Of a stretch of DNA of 64,000 bases, positions 9,977 to 18,319 are shown piece after piece. Under the pieces are notes generated by a model. The model ran no database searches. It saw only the letters and a list, made by a program, of their open reading frames with translations, and had not been told where the DNA came from. Made by a program: the position numbers and the translations under genes. This stretch comes from UBA4408 sp002389785. GTDB lineage: Bacteria > Bacteroidota > Bacteroidia > UBA4408. Each line of letters opens with the position of its first letter. Within the stretch, counting starts at the first letter, position 1. The DNA lies in NCBI GenBank assembly GCA_035438985.1, contig DAORJK010000003.1, forward strand, positions 1-64,000. Reading direction: 5' to 3'.

Positions 9977-11002
9977 CTACTTATTGGTTACAATACACAG
10001 TTTCCCATTTCTAATTAAACCACTTGAATTTTGCACGGAGTAAAAATAATAGCCACCTTTAAGCTCACGCACATCGATACGATTGCTTCCGTTTTGTAAG
10101 TTCATTTCTGAAATTTTTTTACCGGCAACATCATACAGCGATATCATAGTATTAGTGCTGTAAGATTGCAAATCAATTTGTAGGGTTTGATCTTGAGGAT
10201 TTGATCGAATGGATAAGTCTTGCTGTTGTTCATTTTCATAAACAGCTGACGGGATGGATGTGTATTTCCTTTTTATCGATAAATTATCGAAATAACCTCC
10301 GGCACCTTCGAAATGAATGTAAACCATATCCCATAGTTTAGGATTTGTTTTTGTGGTAGAAGTTGAATCCAATCCTAAGGAAGCTCCCGAAACCAGGGTA
10401 ATCCATGTTGAAGCCGTGGAGGGCTTTGTTTTAACATCAATTTTACCACCAGCCACATTCATATTATAGATAGTAATTTCAACATTGGTCCATACGTTTG
10501 AAGCAATGCTGGTATAAGTAGTTGTAGCACCATTTGGAAGAGTAAGTCTTTCTTGGGCAGGTACAACTGATGCTACTTTAAAATCAATCGCCTTTTCATT
10601 GGCTGCACTATGTATTATCTTACCATCGTTATTGAAATCGGTTCCTACTCCAACATTCACACCCCAGTAATTACGTATAATATCAAAACTAATTACATAC
10701 GTGGATTGCATATCCGAAAATCGAATCCCCGAGAAAATTGTATCTAAACTTCGGCAAGCATCTACACCAACACTCGGCCCTGAACCGGTAAAACCAATCG
10801 AGTTTGTACCATCCACACTGGTGGTGTTTTGAACAATTGCATCCAGAACTGTATTTAGTTTATTCGTAAGCCAACCACCTTGACCATTTAAATTTCCGGT
10901 GCTAAGAGTGTTAAAATTATAGCTTACCGAAATTGTATCCGTAGTTTGTGAAAATGATTTTAAAGAAACTAGGAGTACAAAGAGCAAAACTGATTTTTTC
11001 AT
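9977..11002 (-). CDS. Secreted LamG-like protein with T9SS C-terminal sorting domain
   Basis: This 341-aa protein begins with a signal peptide (MKKSVLLFVLLVSLKSFSQ). The middle, about residues 25-245, looks like a concanavalin/LamG-type beta-sandwich: it has the phrases FNTLSTGNLNGQGGW near the start and YFDNLSIKRK at its end, typical of secreted Bacteroidota proteins. The last ~75 residues form a type A T9SS sorting domain (ISLYDVAGKKI ... GGYYFYSVQNSSG ... GKLCIV). No catalytic motif is visible, so the substrate is unknown. It is divergent from the sensor kinase at 11108. A TATTTTTG box (11024-11017) and a palindrome (11050-11061) in the shared gap give it a strong candidate regulated promoter with a leader of about 8 nt. 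Confidence 0.88.
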   Translation of the reverse strand: MKKSVLLFVLLVSLKSFSQTTDTISVSYNFNTLSTGNLNGQGGWLTNKLNTVLDAIVQNTTSVDGTNSIGFTGSGPSVGVDACRSLDTIFSGIRFSDMQSTYVISFDIIRNYWGVNVGVGTDFNNDGKIIHSAANEKAIDFKVASVVPAQERLTLPNGATTTYTSIASNVWTNVEITIYNMNVAGGKIDVKTKPSTASTWITLVSGASLGLDSTSTTKTNPKLWDMVYIHFEGAGGYFDNLSIKRKYTSIPSAVYENEQQQDLSIRSNPQDQTLQIDLQSYSTNTMISLYDVAGKKISEMNLQNGSNRIDVRELKGGYYFYSVQNSSGLIRNGKLCIVTNK

Positions 11003-11016
11003 ACGCTATATTTTCT

Positions 11017-11024
11017 CAAAAATA
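11017..11024 (-). promoter_or_regulatory. -7 box TATTTTTG of the 9977-11002 gene
   Basis: TATTTTTG fits the Bacteroidota -7 consensus TAnnTTTG perfectly. It lies 15 nt before the start codon at 11002. Its first base is 31.5 bp from the centre of the palindrome at 11050-11061. Confidence 0.65.
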
Positions 11025-11049
11025 TATGTTTAATTTAGGCCATAAAATA

Positions 11050-11061
11050 CCTAATTTTAGG
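11050..11061. promoter_or_regulatory. Palindromic operator in the divergent kinase/cargo gap
   Basis: CCTAATTTTAGG is a perfect 12-bp palindrome extended by GG on the right, between the divergent genes at 11002 and 11108. Spacing to the minus-strand TATTTTTG box matches that at the response-regulator gene. No comparable box lies at that distance on the plus strand, so I infer that it mainly controls the minus-strand cargo gene. Confidence 0.65.
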
Positions 11062-11107
11062 GGCTTCAATTAATTTCATTTTGAAAAATATGAATTTCAC
11101 ACGCTAG

Positions 11108-14100
11108 ATGCTAAGGTTTAAAACACTACGTTTTTGTTTGGCTAAAGTTAATTTGCTGCGAGCAATAATTTTAGTGAATATCCTATTAGGTATAGCCCCG
11201 CTGTTTGCCCATAATTCTTCCTATCAATTAACCATTTACAACAGTGAAAACGGATTTTCATCAAATGTGGTAAAAAGCATTTTTAAAGATAAAATGGGAT
11301 TTATTTGGTTGCTGAGTGAAAGTGGACTCACGCGTTTTGATGGCTATACTTTCAAAAAATTTAAACACGATTTATCTGATTCCTCAAGCATTTCGTCTGT
11401 TGATATGAAAATGGTAGCGATGAACAAATCCGGGACATTGCTTTTTTTGACCAGCAACAGTATTTCAAAATATATACCTACAAGTAATTCATTTGTTCCA
11501 ATAATTAACTATACAAAATCCGATGAAATAACCTTGTTACAAAGCGATGGCACCTATTTTTGGACCTGCACTAAAAGTGAAATAATTCGCATTGATGCCG
11601 AAAAATCGGTCTTATTGAAATTTCCTAAAAATTTCACCAATACCAATTTTAGTCTCGACAAAGATCGTATTTGGATCAGAGATAAACTTGATTTGTACTA
11701 TTTAGATATTACTTCCGAAAAACTCATAAAAGTTACAATTAATACCGAAAATCCAACTGTTAGCAAGGAATCGACATACCCATTTATTTTTTTTAGAGAC
11801 CCTAAAAACAACTCCTGTTTTCTTGCGTCACAGGCCTTGTATAAGTTTGATTCAAGTAACAATACTTTTAATTGCTATGCACATTTGGGTACTTCGCCTG
11901 AAATAAATTCCAATTTTGATGGAGCAGTTTATTATCAGCAATCCATCTATGTTAGCCTTCATTACTCCAGCTTATTAAAAATTGATTGTGAAAGCGGGAA
12001 AACAACCTTGATTAAATTGCCATCATCCGGAGAGAAAGATAAAATAGTTGAAATAAATGCGCTCAGAGTAGGTAAATCAAATTCCATTTTGGTGAGTACT
12101 TCAACTTCCGGGATGTTTTCTATAAATCCAACGACTTTGGAAGTGAGTTCCATTATCTTTACTGAAGCCAAACTCAATTTTAAAGATCTTTCAAATATCA
12201 CCTGCTTTTTAGAAGATGAGCATGTTGTTTGGTTTTCGTCACCCGGACTAGGTTTGATAAAAGGCGAGGAACTTAATCCATTATTTTCTTCCTATCAACC
12301 AATAAACACCATTACCGACCGCCTTTACGAACTAGCTAAAAACACACGAAGTATAGCTTCTTATGACAGCACTCATCTTTTGCTTTCTACCCTGAACGGC
12401 TTAATAAAATTTGATTTAATCAATCATGGGTTCGAACCTTTGGCCTATGATGATATTAGTAAAAAGGTTTTTGCTTCCAACCCTTTTTCAAAAATACTAG
12501 TAGATACTAAAAAAAATACCTGGATAGCTTCTTGGAACAAACCCTTGATTTACATTTTAGATGCACAACATAAAAGGTATGTTGCTATTAATCCTTTTGA
12601 AGCAACAGGAATTACCACCTATCAAAGTTTGCGCTCTTTGTTCCTCGATTCAAGAGGCAATCTTTGGTTAGGTACCGATGGAAATTTGCTTTACCGCGCG
12701 GCAATAGCTGATTTTGATTTTTCAAAACCTGAAAAACTGGAATTCAAAAAAATTGTGCCTTTAACCAAAGATCAACAAACGGTAATATTTAATACTTGTT
12801 TTTCGATTGCTGAAGACAAAGACGGGGATTTACTGTTTGCCACTCAACAAGGATTTTTTACTTATAGTTATACCAGCAAAAGTTTTACGCAGTATACGGG
12901 CAATGCCAAATCAGTAAATAGTATCAGCGAAAATGATGTTCGAAGTATTTGGGTCGATCGCGACAATATTATTTGGCTTGGTACAAATGGAGGAGGATTG
13001 AACAGATTTGACAAACAAAAAAAAGAATTTAAAGTATTTACCACCAACAATGGATTGCCTGATAATACTATTTATTCTGTTCTTGAAGACGAGCATGAAA
13101 ATTTGTGGATGGGAACCAATAATGGACTTTGCAGATTTAATAAACTGGATGAAAGTTGTCGCAATTTCTCACTAAAAGACGGTGTCGAAAATTATGAGTT
13201 TAATACTTGCTCAGCATTGAAACTACCCTCCGGAAAGCTCGTATTTGGAGGAATCGTTGGATTCACGCTGTTTCATCCCGATTCTATACAATTTACTCAC
13301 ACCTCTCCTACCGTGGTGATAACACAATTTAATGTGAAAGACAAAGCACAACTCATTTCATCGAATGAGTTGACTTTAGATTATGACAACAATTATGTTT
13401 CGTTTGAATTTGCTGCTCTAAATTATTTCCGAAACAATGAAAATATTTATGCCTATAAACTGGAAGGAATTGACAAGGATTGGGTTTATTGTGGAAACCG
13501 GCGCTTTACTAGTTATGCTAATTTAGCACCCGGAAACTATACATTTCGCGTAAAATCTTCAAATTCATACGGCATTTGGAGCGATCATGAGGCTGAAGTA
13601 AAATTTAAAATATTAAGTCCGTGGTATACCAGCTGGTGGTTCTATGTATTAGTCTTTATCAGTGTTTTCAGTATCGTTTACCTGCTTTATCATTACCGAT
13701 TGCAGCAAGCAATTGAACTTGAATCTGTACGCAATAGCATTGCACGCGATTTACATGACGAAATTGGATCGAACCTAAGCAGTATTTCCTTATTTACCGA
13801 AGTTGCGAAAGAAAAGAGTGCTGCATCCGAATCAGGAGTTCCTGGAATTTTGCAAAAAATAAGTGACTACACACAAACCTCTCAAGAAGCAATGAATGAT
13901 ATTGTGTGGATGATAAACACACGAAACGATCGGTTTGAGAACATTATTGTTCGCATGCGCAGCTTAGCTGTTGAGTTACTGGAAGCAAAAAATATTCGCC
14001 TGCACCTTTCGTTTGACGAACGTTTAAACCAGCTAAAAATGGGTATGAATGAACGCAAAAATTTTTATTTACTTTATAAAGAGATTCTGAACAACTGTGT

Positions 14101-14323
14101 AAAATATGCACAAGCAAATCAGGTTTGGATTGAATTAAGCCTGAGTTCAAATTTAATTTTGCTCTCAATAAAAGACGATGGTATTGGCTTTGACCCTGCT
14201 GTTCAATTAAATGGAAACGGTCTAATAAATATGAAGAAAAGGGCAGAAGTATTAGGAGCAACACTTAAGATAAACTCTTCAAAAGGAAACGGTACGCATA
14301 CTGAATTAACATTTCAAACCTAA
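11108..14323 (+). CDS. Sensor histidine kinase with periplasmic two-component-regulator beta-propellers
   Basis: This 1071-aa protein has an N-terminal hydrophobic export signal and about 700 residues of Reg_prop repeats (for example LWLGTDGNLLY, IWLGTNGGGLNRFD, LWMGTNNGLCRF). A Y_Y_Y domain follows (about 760-830), then one membrane helix (841-865) and a HisKA_3 dimerisation domain with ARDLHDEIGSNLSS, phospho-acceptor His883. The HATPase domain has the N box (EILNNCVKYA), G1 (DDGIGFDP) and G2 (GNGLINM). Related periplasmic propellers in Bacteroidetes sense polysaccharide fragments, but the ligand here is unknown. Unlike hybrid two-component systems it has no receiver or AraC domain. The partner is the LuxR-type regulator that follows after 64 bp. 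Confidence 0.93.
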   Translation: MLRFKTLRFCLAKVNLLRAIILVNILLGIAPLFAHNSSYQLTIYNSENGFSSNVVKSIFKDKMGFIWLLSESGLTRFDGYTFKKFKHDLSDSSSISSVDMKMVAMNKSGTLLFLTSNSISKYIPTSNSFVPIINYTKSDEITLLQSDGTYFWTCTKSEIIRIDAEKSVLLKFPKNFTNTNFSLDKDRIWIRDKLDLYYLDITSEKLIKVTINTENPTVSKESTYPFIFFRDPKNNSCFLASQALYKFDSSNNTFNCYAHLGTSPEINSNFDGAVYYQQSIYVSLHYSSLLKIDCESGKTTLIKLPSSGEKDKIVEINALRVGKSNSILVSTSTSGMFSINPTTLEVSSIIFTEAKLNFKDLSNITCFLEDEHVVWFSSPGLGLIKGEELNPLFSSYQPINTITDRLYELAKNTRSIASYDSTHLLLSTLNGLIKFDLINHGFEPLAYDDISKKVFASNPFSKILVDTKKNTWIASWNKPLIYILDAQHKRYVAINPFEATGITTYQSLRSLFLDSRGNLWLGTDGNLLYRAAIADFDFSKPEKLEFKKIVPLTKDQQTVIFNTCFSIAEDKDGDLLFATQQGFFTYSYTSKSFTQYTGNAKSVNSISENDVRSIWVDRDNIIWLGTNGGGLNRFDKQKKEFKVFTTNNGLPDNTIYSVLEDEHENLWMGTNNGLCRFNKLDESCRNFSLKDGVENYEFNTCSALKLPSGKLVFGGIVGFTLFHPDSIQFTHTSPTVVITQFNVKDKAQLISSNELTLDYDNNYVSFEFAALNYFRNNENIYAYKLEGIDKDWVYCGNRRFTSYANLAPGNYTFRVKSSNSYGIWSDHEAEVKFKILSPWYTSWWFYVLVFISVFSIVYLLYHYRLQQAIELESVRNSIARDLHDEIGSNLSSISLFTEVAKEKSAASESGVPGILQKISDYTQTSQEAMNDIVWMINTRNDRFENIIVRMRSLAVELLEAKNIRLHLSFDERLNQLKMGMNERKNFYLLYKEILNNCVKYAQANQVWIELSLSSNLILLSIKDDGIGFDPAVQLNGNGLINMKKRAEVLGATLKINSSKGNGTHTELTFQT

Positions 14324-14338
14324 TAGCTCGAATTTATA

Positions 14339-14350
14339 CCTAATATTAGG
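14339..14350. promoter_or_regulatory. Palindromic operator of the response-regulator gene
   Basis: CCTAATATTAGG is a perfect 12-bp palindrome between the kinase stop and the regulator gene. Its centre (14344.5) is 31.5 bp before the first base of TATATTTG. An activator here would sit about 44 bp upstream of the predicted transcription start, the usual place for NarL/LuxR activators next to the -35 region. Confidence 0.7.
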
Positions 14351-14375
14351 CATGGTTAAAGCTATTGATAAAATT

Positions 14376-14383
14376 TATATTTG
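14376..14383 (+). promoter_or_regulatory. -7 box TATATTTG of the response-regulator gene
   Basis: TATATTTG is a perfect TAnnTTTG box ending 4 nt before the ATG at 14388. Transcription would start about at the start codon, giving a leaderless or nearly leaderless mRNA. The earlier in-frame ATG at 14352 lies upstream of this box, which argues against it as the start for this transcript. Confidence 0.65.
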
Positions 14384-14387
14384 TAAT

Positions 14388-15023
14388 ATGATAAAAGTTC
14401 TAGTATACGACGATAACAGTGGAAGACGTGAAGGTCTGCAATTGTTGATAAGCCAAAGTACCGATGTTACTTGTGTTGGTGCTTATGAAAACTGCAAAAA
14501 TGTAGTAGCTCAGGTTGAAACATTAAAACCGGATGTAGTATTAATGGATATTGACATGCCCGTTGTTAACGGAATTGAAGGGCTAAAATTGATTCGTAAA
14601 AACTTTCCGGATGTGATGGTTTTGATGCAAACTGTTTTTGAGGAAGAGGAAAAAATATTTGAAGCAATACGTGCAGGCGCTCAGGGTTATTTTCTTAAGA
14701 AAACTCCACCCTCTAAATTAATTGATGGTATACGTGATGCATATGAAGGGGGAGCTCCTATGAGTGCCGCCGTTGCTAAAAAAGTGCTCGAGGTGTTTCA
14801 GCTACAGTCACAAGTGTACAATACCAAACGCTTTGATTTAACCGATCGTGAAGTTGAGATTTTAGGTCTTCTTGCCAAAGGAATGAGCTATAAGATGATT
14901 GCCGAAACTTGTGGAATTACTTGGCACACCGTAAATTCCCATTCGAAAAAAATATACGAAAAACTGCATGTTCACTCTGCATCTGAAGCAGTTGCAAAAG
15001 CTATCGAACAACGCATCATTTAG
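14388..15023 (+). CDS. LuxR/NarL-family response regulator
   Basis: From ATG 14388 the protein has 211 residues and begins MIKVLVYDDN, a normal receiver-domain start. An in-frame ATG at 14352 would add 12 residues but lies upstream of the -7 box. The receiver domain has acidic residues Asp8/Asp9, phospho-acceptor Asp54 in LMDIDMP and the conserved Lys in GYFLKK. The C-terminal LuxR helix-turn-helix is clear (LTDREVEILGLLAKGMSYKMIA ... HTVNSHSKKIYEKL). It probably pairs with the kinase immediately upstream. A palindrome at its own promoter, shared with neighbouring cargo genes, points to autoregulation and a local regulon. It converges with the GT51 gene after 6 bp. Confidence 0.92.
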   Translation: MIKVLVYDDNSGRREGLQLLISQSTDVTCVGAYENCKNVVAQVETLKPDVVLMDIDMPVVNGIEGLKLIRKNFPDVMVLMQTVFEEEEKIFEAIRAGAQGYFLKKTPPSKLIDGIRDAYEGGAPMSAAVAKKVLEVFQLQSQVYNTKRFDLTDREVEILGLLAKGMSYKMIAETCGITWHTVNSHSKKIYEKLHVHSASEAVAKAIEQRII

Positions 15024-15029
15024 CAGGTA

Positions 15030-16985
15030 TTAGTCGCCGAGCAAAAATTCCTCTGGAATTGTATCGTTTGCCAGCGAATCCTTAACAAGTACCAAAGATT
15101 TTGCCGCACCTTTTAGTTCAATGGATGGAACTAAATTTGCTTTTTGCTCCTCGGTAATGATTCCCTTTTTCAACATATGTGCAGACACAAGTGAATAATA
15201 GGAAGCCACACTCTCACGCAATTTTCCATTGACATCAAAATTGTATTTAAATGCTTTAGGACGAGGAACTATCATTGCGAGAAAGATGCTTTCGGCCAAA
15301 TTTAGTTCTGCCGGAGACTTTGCAAAATAAAATTTACTTGCTTCTCCAATGCCATAAATATTGGGGCCCCATTCTATAATATTTAAATACACTTCATACA
15401 TACGTTCTTTACTCGCAATTCGATTATTTTCGATGAGCCAAACCAGTAATGCTTCTTCCACTTTTCGGGCAACTGTTTTGTTTCGGGTAAGAAATACATT
15501 TTTAACCAACTGCATGCTAATGGTACTGCCACCTCTGGCAAATCTACCTTCCTTAAAATTTGCACTGATGGCATGCTTAAATGCTTCTTCATTAAATCCG
15601 GTGTGTGAATAAAAATTACCGTCTTCAGAAGTAAGTAAAGCTGATTTCAAAAATTCAGAAATTGAATTAATTGGTGTAAAGTTGAAATTAGAACTTCCTA
15701 CCATAAAGCTTCGCATCGGTTTTCCTTTTTCGTATGCGGTATACATAAACTCTCCATTGAGCTTTGCTAGCGGACACTTACCAAAATCGAGTATCTTAAA
15801 TTTACTTTTTCCGAGGTAGGAACTAAACTCTATGTCGTCGGGATGTTTTGTATCTATAAAAAAATGCAAGCGATAATTTACAGTTCCGCTAACCTTTAGT
15901 TGTTCAATATTTTCAAACAATCCACTTGGAAATGATTCAAAAAAATCCTGTGCATTACAATCTGCCAACTTTGCATCCAACTGCAATTGGCGGGTTGGAT
16001 ACACCTGAAATTTTGCAAAAGGTGTATAGCTTACTTTATTATAAGTAATGCTACTGCTACTGTCGAGCATGAAATAATTGGCACCAATTTTACATTCAAA
16101 ATTTAATCGTTGCTTGTTAATAATTACATTGTTAGGAGATATGCGCCAGTGATTTAAACGCAGCATTAAGAGTGAAATATCACCATAAAAATGCACTTCG
16201 TTTTCAGTAATATTTACTCCTTCCAAATTCATATTTAAGGTATCGAAACCTAATTGCAACTTCCACATTTGCTTAAGTAAAGGGAATTGCGTGTTGGAAG
16301 AATTATACGGATATATTTTGAGCTTCGTCTTTCGCGAATCTGCTAAAATTGAGCCTTCGGCAATCCAAGAAAGTGTTTCGCCATTCTCAATGAATTCAAT
16401 TCGAGTTGCAAATTTACTATCTGAAATAGCAAGCTTTGGAACCTGCACTTTTAAATTTAAACTATCACTTTCAATTTTAATTTCCGTGTTTGTACACAAT
16501 AATTCAGCAGGAATCACATCAAATAAAGTAACAAAGAGCTTTTCTGCGATTTCGTTGTAGTTTACTTTTTTTAAATTAATGGTGTCAACCATTAGTGTGT
16601 CGCTGCGTTTCAAAAATTTAGTAAAGTTGGAATAGTCCTTTTGTTTCACAAGATGCAAAGCAACGCTTTGTACTGTTAAATTGCTGAAGCGAATTTTTCC
16701 ACGAAGCAATGGCCACATCCGTACTTTCAAAAAAACTGAATCAATTTTAATAAGCGTATCGCTTTTTGATGGTGCCAGCACTATTCCTTGCACTAACAAA
16801 CCATTGATTCCTTTAAAATCTGCTGATTTAATTTCTAGTTGTGTATTGAATTTTTGGGAAATGTAAGCGACTCTTTTTTGCAGGATGGTATGCAAAATAA
16901 AATTGCGGGTTCCAAAAAAAAGGATGAAAATAAAGGCCAAAAAAAGGCAACAAATTTTAAGCAGTTTAATGAAATATTGATTCAT
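15030..16985 (-). CDS. Membrane-anchored GT51 peptidoglycan transglycosylase with AsmA-like N-terminal region
   Basis: From ATG 16985 the product has 651 residues; an in-frame TTG at 17030 is less likely. Residues about 6-28 form a membrane anchor. Residues about 45-430 resemble AsmA/TamB-type beta-rich proteins (LEIKSADFKGINGLLVQGI, KVRMWPLLRGKIRFSNLTVQSV). The GT51 domain (about 440-610) has SEDGNFYSHTGF with catalytic Glu454, RGGSTISMQLVKN, and ERMYEVYLNIIEWGPNIYGI. No transpeptidase domain follows, so it should polymerise glycan strands from lipid II without cross-linking them. Placing AsmA-like sequence before GT51 differs from classical class A PBPs and MtgA. It is divergent from the lipoprotein gene at 17025 with 39 bp between start codons. 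Confidence 0.85.
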   Translation of the reverse strand: MNQYFIKLLKICCLFLAFIFILFFGTRNFILHTILQKRVAYISQKFNTQLEIKSADFKGINGLLVQGIVLAPSKSDTLIKIDSVFLKVRMWPLLRGKIRFSNLTVQSVALHLVKQKDYSNFTKFLKRSDTLMVDTINLKKVNYNEIAEKLFVTLFDVIPAELLCTNTEIKIESDSLNLKVQVPKLAISDSKFATRIEFIENGETLSWIAEGSILADSRKTKLKIYPYNSSNTQFPLLKQMWKLQLGFDTLNMNLEGVNITENEVHFYGDISLLMLRLNHWRISPNNVIINKQRLNFECKIGANYFMLDSSSSITYNKVSYTPFAKFQVYPTRQLQLDAKLADCNAQDFFESFPSGLFENIEQLKVSGTVNYRLHFFIDTKHPDDIEFSSYLGKSKFKILDFGKCPLAKLNGEFMYTAYEKGKPMRSFMVGSSNFNFTPINSISEFLKSALLTSEDGNFYSHTGFNEEAFKHAISANFKEGRFARGGSTISMQLVKNVFLTRNKTVARKVEEALLVWLIENNRIASKERMYEVYLNIIEWGPNIYGIGEASKFYFAKSPAELNLAESIFLAMIVPRPKAFKYNFDVNGKLRESVASYYSLVSAHMLKKGIITEEQKANLVPSIELKGAAKSLVLVKDSLANDTIPEEFLLGD

Positions 16986-17024
16986 ACGTTTGTTATTGCT
17001 TACCTTAGCGCCAATTATAAAGTG

Positions 17025-17378
17025 ATGCAATTTATAAAAAAGTATCTACTTGTTTTTTCATTGTTAGGCTTCGCCAACTCTTGCACCACAAATTCTGATG
17101 GTTTGCCGGATAATTTGATTGGCAGAGACAGTATGATTACTGTATTAATAGACATTCACATTGCTGATGCAGCGGTTAACCTGAGTAGTTTTAATCAACA
17201 AGAATTACCTCCGGATAAAGAAAAACTTTTTCGCGAAATTTATTCAAAGCATGGATTAACGAAAGCTAAGTTTGATTCAAGCTTTATTTATTATTCACAG
17301 CACCCTGAGCTCTTTGAGAAAATATACGAAGATGTTATTATTGGCTTGAGTAAGCGACAGGCTGAGCTATCGAAATAG
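17025..17378 (+). CDS. DUF4296-like lipoprotein
   Basis: This 117-aa protein starts at ATG 17025 with a lipoprotein signal (KKYLLVFSLLGFANSC). An upstream extension of the frame to 16839 overlaps the divergent GT51 gene and is rejected. The body has the pattern of the Bacteroidota DUF4296 family: LIDIHIADAAVN, then KHGLTKAKFDSSFIYYSQHPELFEKIYEDV. The function of this family is unknown. It converges with the hydrolase gene after only 3 bp. Confidence 0.78.
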   Translation: MQFIKKYLLVFSLLGFANSCTTNSDGLPDNLIGRDSMITVLIDIHIADAAVNLSSFNQQELPPDKEKLFREIYSKHGLTKAKFDSSFIYYSQHPELFEKIYEDVIIGLSKRQAELSK

Positions 17379-17381
17379 TTA

Positions 17382-18185
17382 TCAATAAGGGGTTCGGAAA
17401 CACACTCTTGCAAATTTTTTACTCGCTCTTATTGTCTCGGTTTCTGCCTCAAAAAAGCCCATATGGCCTGCGTTTTCGAGCGTTTGTGTGTAGGTGTTTT
17501 TAGCCAATACAAAGAGAGGACGAATGCGCTCAATCGGTATAGTGGTATCTAATTTTCCAACAATAAAAAATACCGGATAATTGGCTTGCTGTAACACATG
17601 TTCTTTATTTTTTCTTACTTTCATTCCTTCGAGCGCAGCAATTATCCCTTGCTGCGAAGTAGCAGTGCTAATTTGTTGAGCAAATTGCAGCTTATCACGA
17701 AATAACTCTGTGTTTAAAGGTGCAAACAATTTCTTCGTTGCCTCCTTAGCGTATATTTCAGGATTTTTTTTTACAAATTCTATTGCTTTTTCTCTGTCGC
17801 GTTTTTTTTCACGGGTATCGGCTAATGCGGTTGAATGAAACAATACAAGACCTTTTATTGATTCAGGGTAACGTTCGGCAAACGACAAAGCCACATATCC
17901 ACCCATGCTGTGTCCAATTAACAGATAGCGTCGTAAATGTAAACTGTCCAAAACCGCTTTTACACTTTGTGCCATAAAATCCATGCGGTGCACATATCCA
18001 AAGCAATCGCTCTTTCCGTGTCCGGGTAAATCAATGGCGATTACTTTGTATACTCGCGCAAGTTTATCCGCATAAGAACTCCAAATTTCCTTCGATTCTA
18101 AAAAACCATGTAAAAGCACAATGGCTCTTCCCTTGCCTTTGACCGAAAACGAAATAGTACCGTATTTAAAAGATATTGTTTTCAT
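17382..18185 (-). CDS. Alpha/beta-fold hydrolase
   Basis: This 267-aa protein has a complete alpha/beta hydrolase layout: oxyanion-loop motif LLHGFLES, then IDLPGHGKSD, nucleophile Ser93 in GHSMGG, acid Asp213 in GKLDTTIP and His241 in AGHMGF. There is no signal peptide, so it is cytoplasmic. Such proteins hydrolyse esters, amides, epoxides or C-C bonds; the sequence does not settle which. It stands alone on the minus strand, between a convergent lipoprotein gene and the divergent bestrophin gene. Confidence 0.85.
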   Translation of the reverse strand: MKTISFKYGTISFSVKGKGRAIVLLHGFLESKEIWSSYADKLARVYKVIAIDLPGHGKSDCFGYVHRMDFMAQSVKAVLDSLHLRRYLLIGHSMGGYVALSFAERYPESIKGLVLFHSTALADTREKKRDREKAIEFVKKNPEIYAKEATKKLFAPLNTELFRDKLQFAQQISTATSQQGIIAALEGMKVRKNKEHVLQQANYPVFFIVGKLDTTIPIERIRPLFVLAKNTYTQTLENAGHMGFFEAETETIRASKKFARVCFRTPY

Positions 18186-18319
18186 AGAAACTTAAAACGA
18201 AGATAGTATTTCATGAAACAACACTTAACGATTCATTTCATTTTTTGGACATTTGCACCTATAAATTTTTACTACTTTGCAGCTGAAATGTCTGTACAGT
18301 ATAAAAAACACTTGTAATT

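Noticed and set aside
14317..14326. Fifth copy of the regulon palindrome (CCTAATAG)
   Set aside because: Only one half-site is present; the second arm does not match.
16839..17024. N-terminal extension of the DUF4296-like lipoprotein
   Set aside because: It overlaps the divergent GT51 gene and precedes a clear lipoprotein signal starting at ATG 17025.
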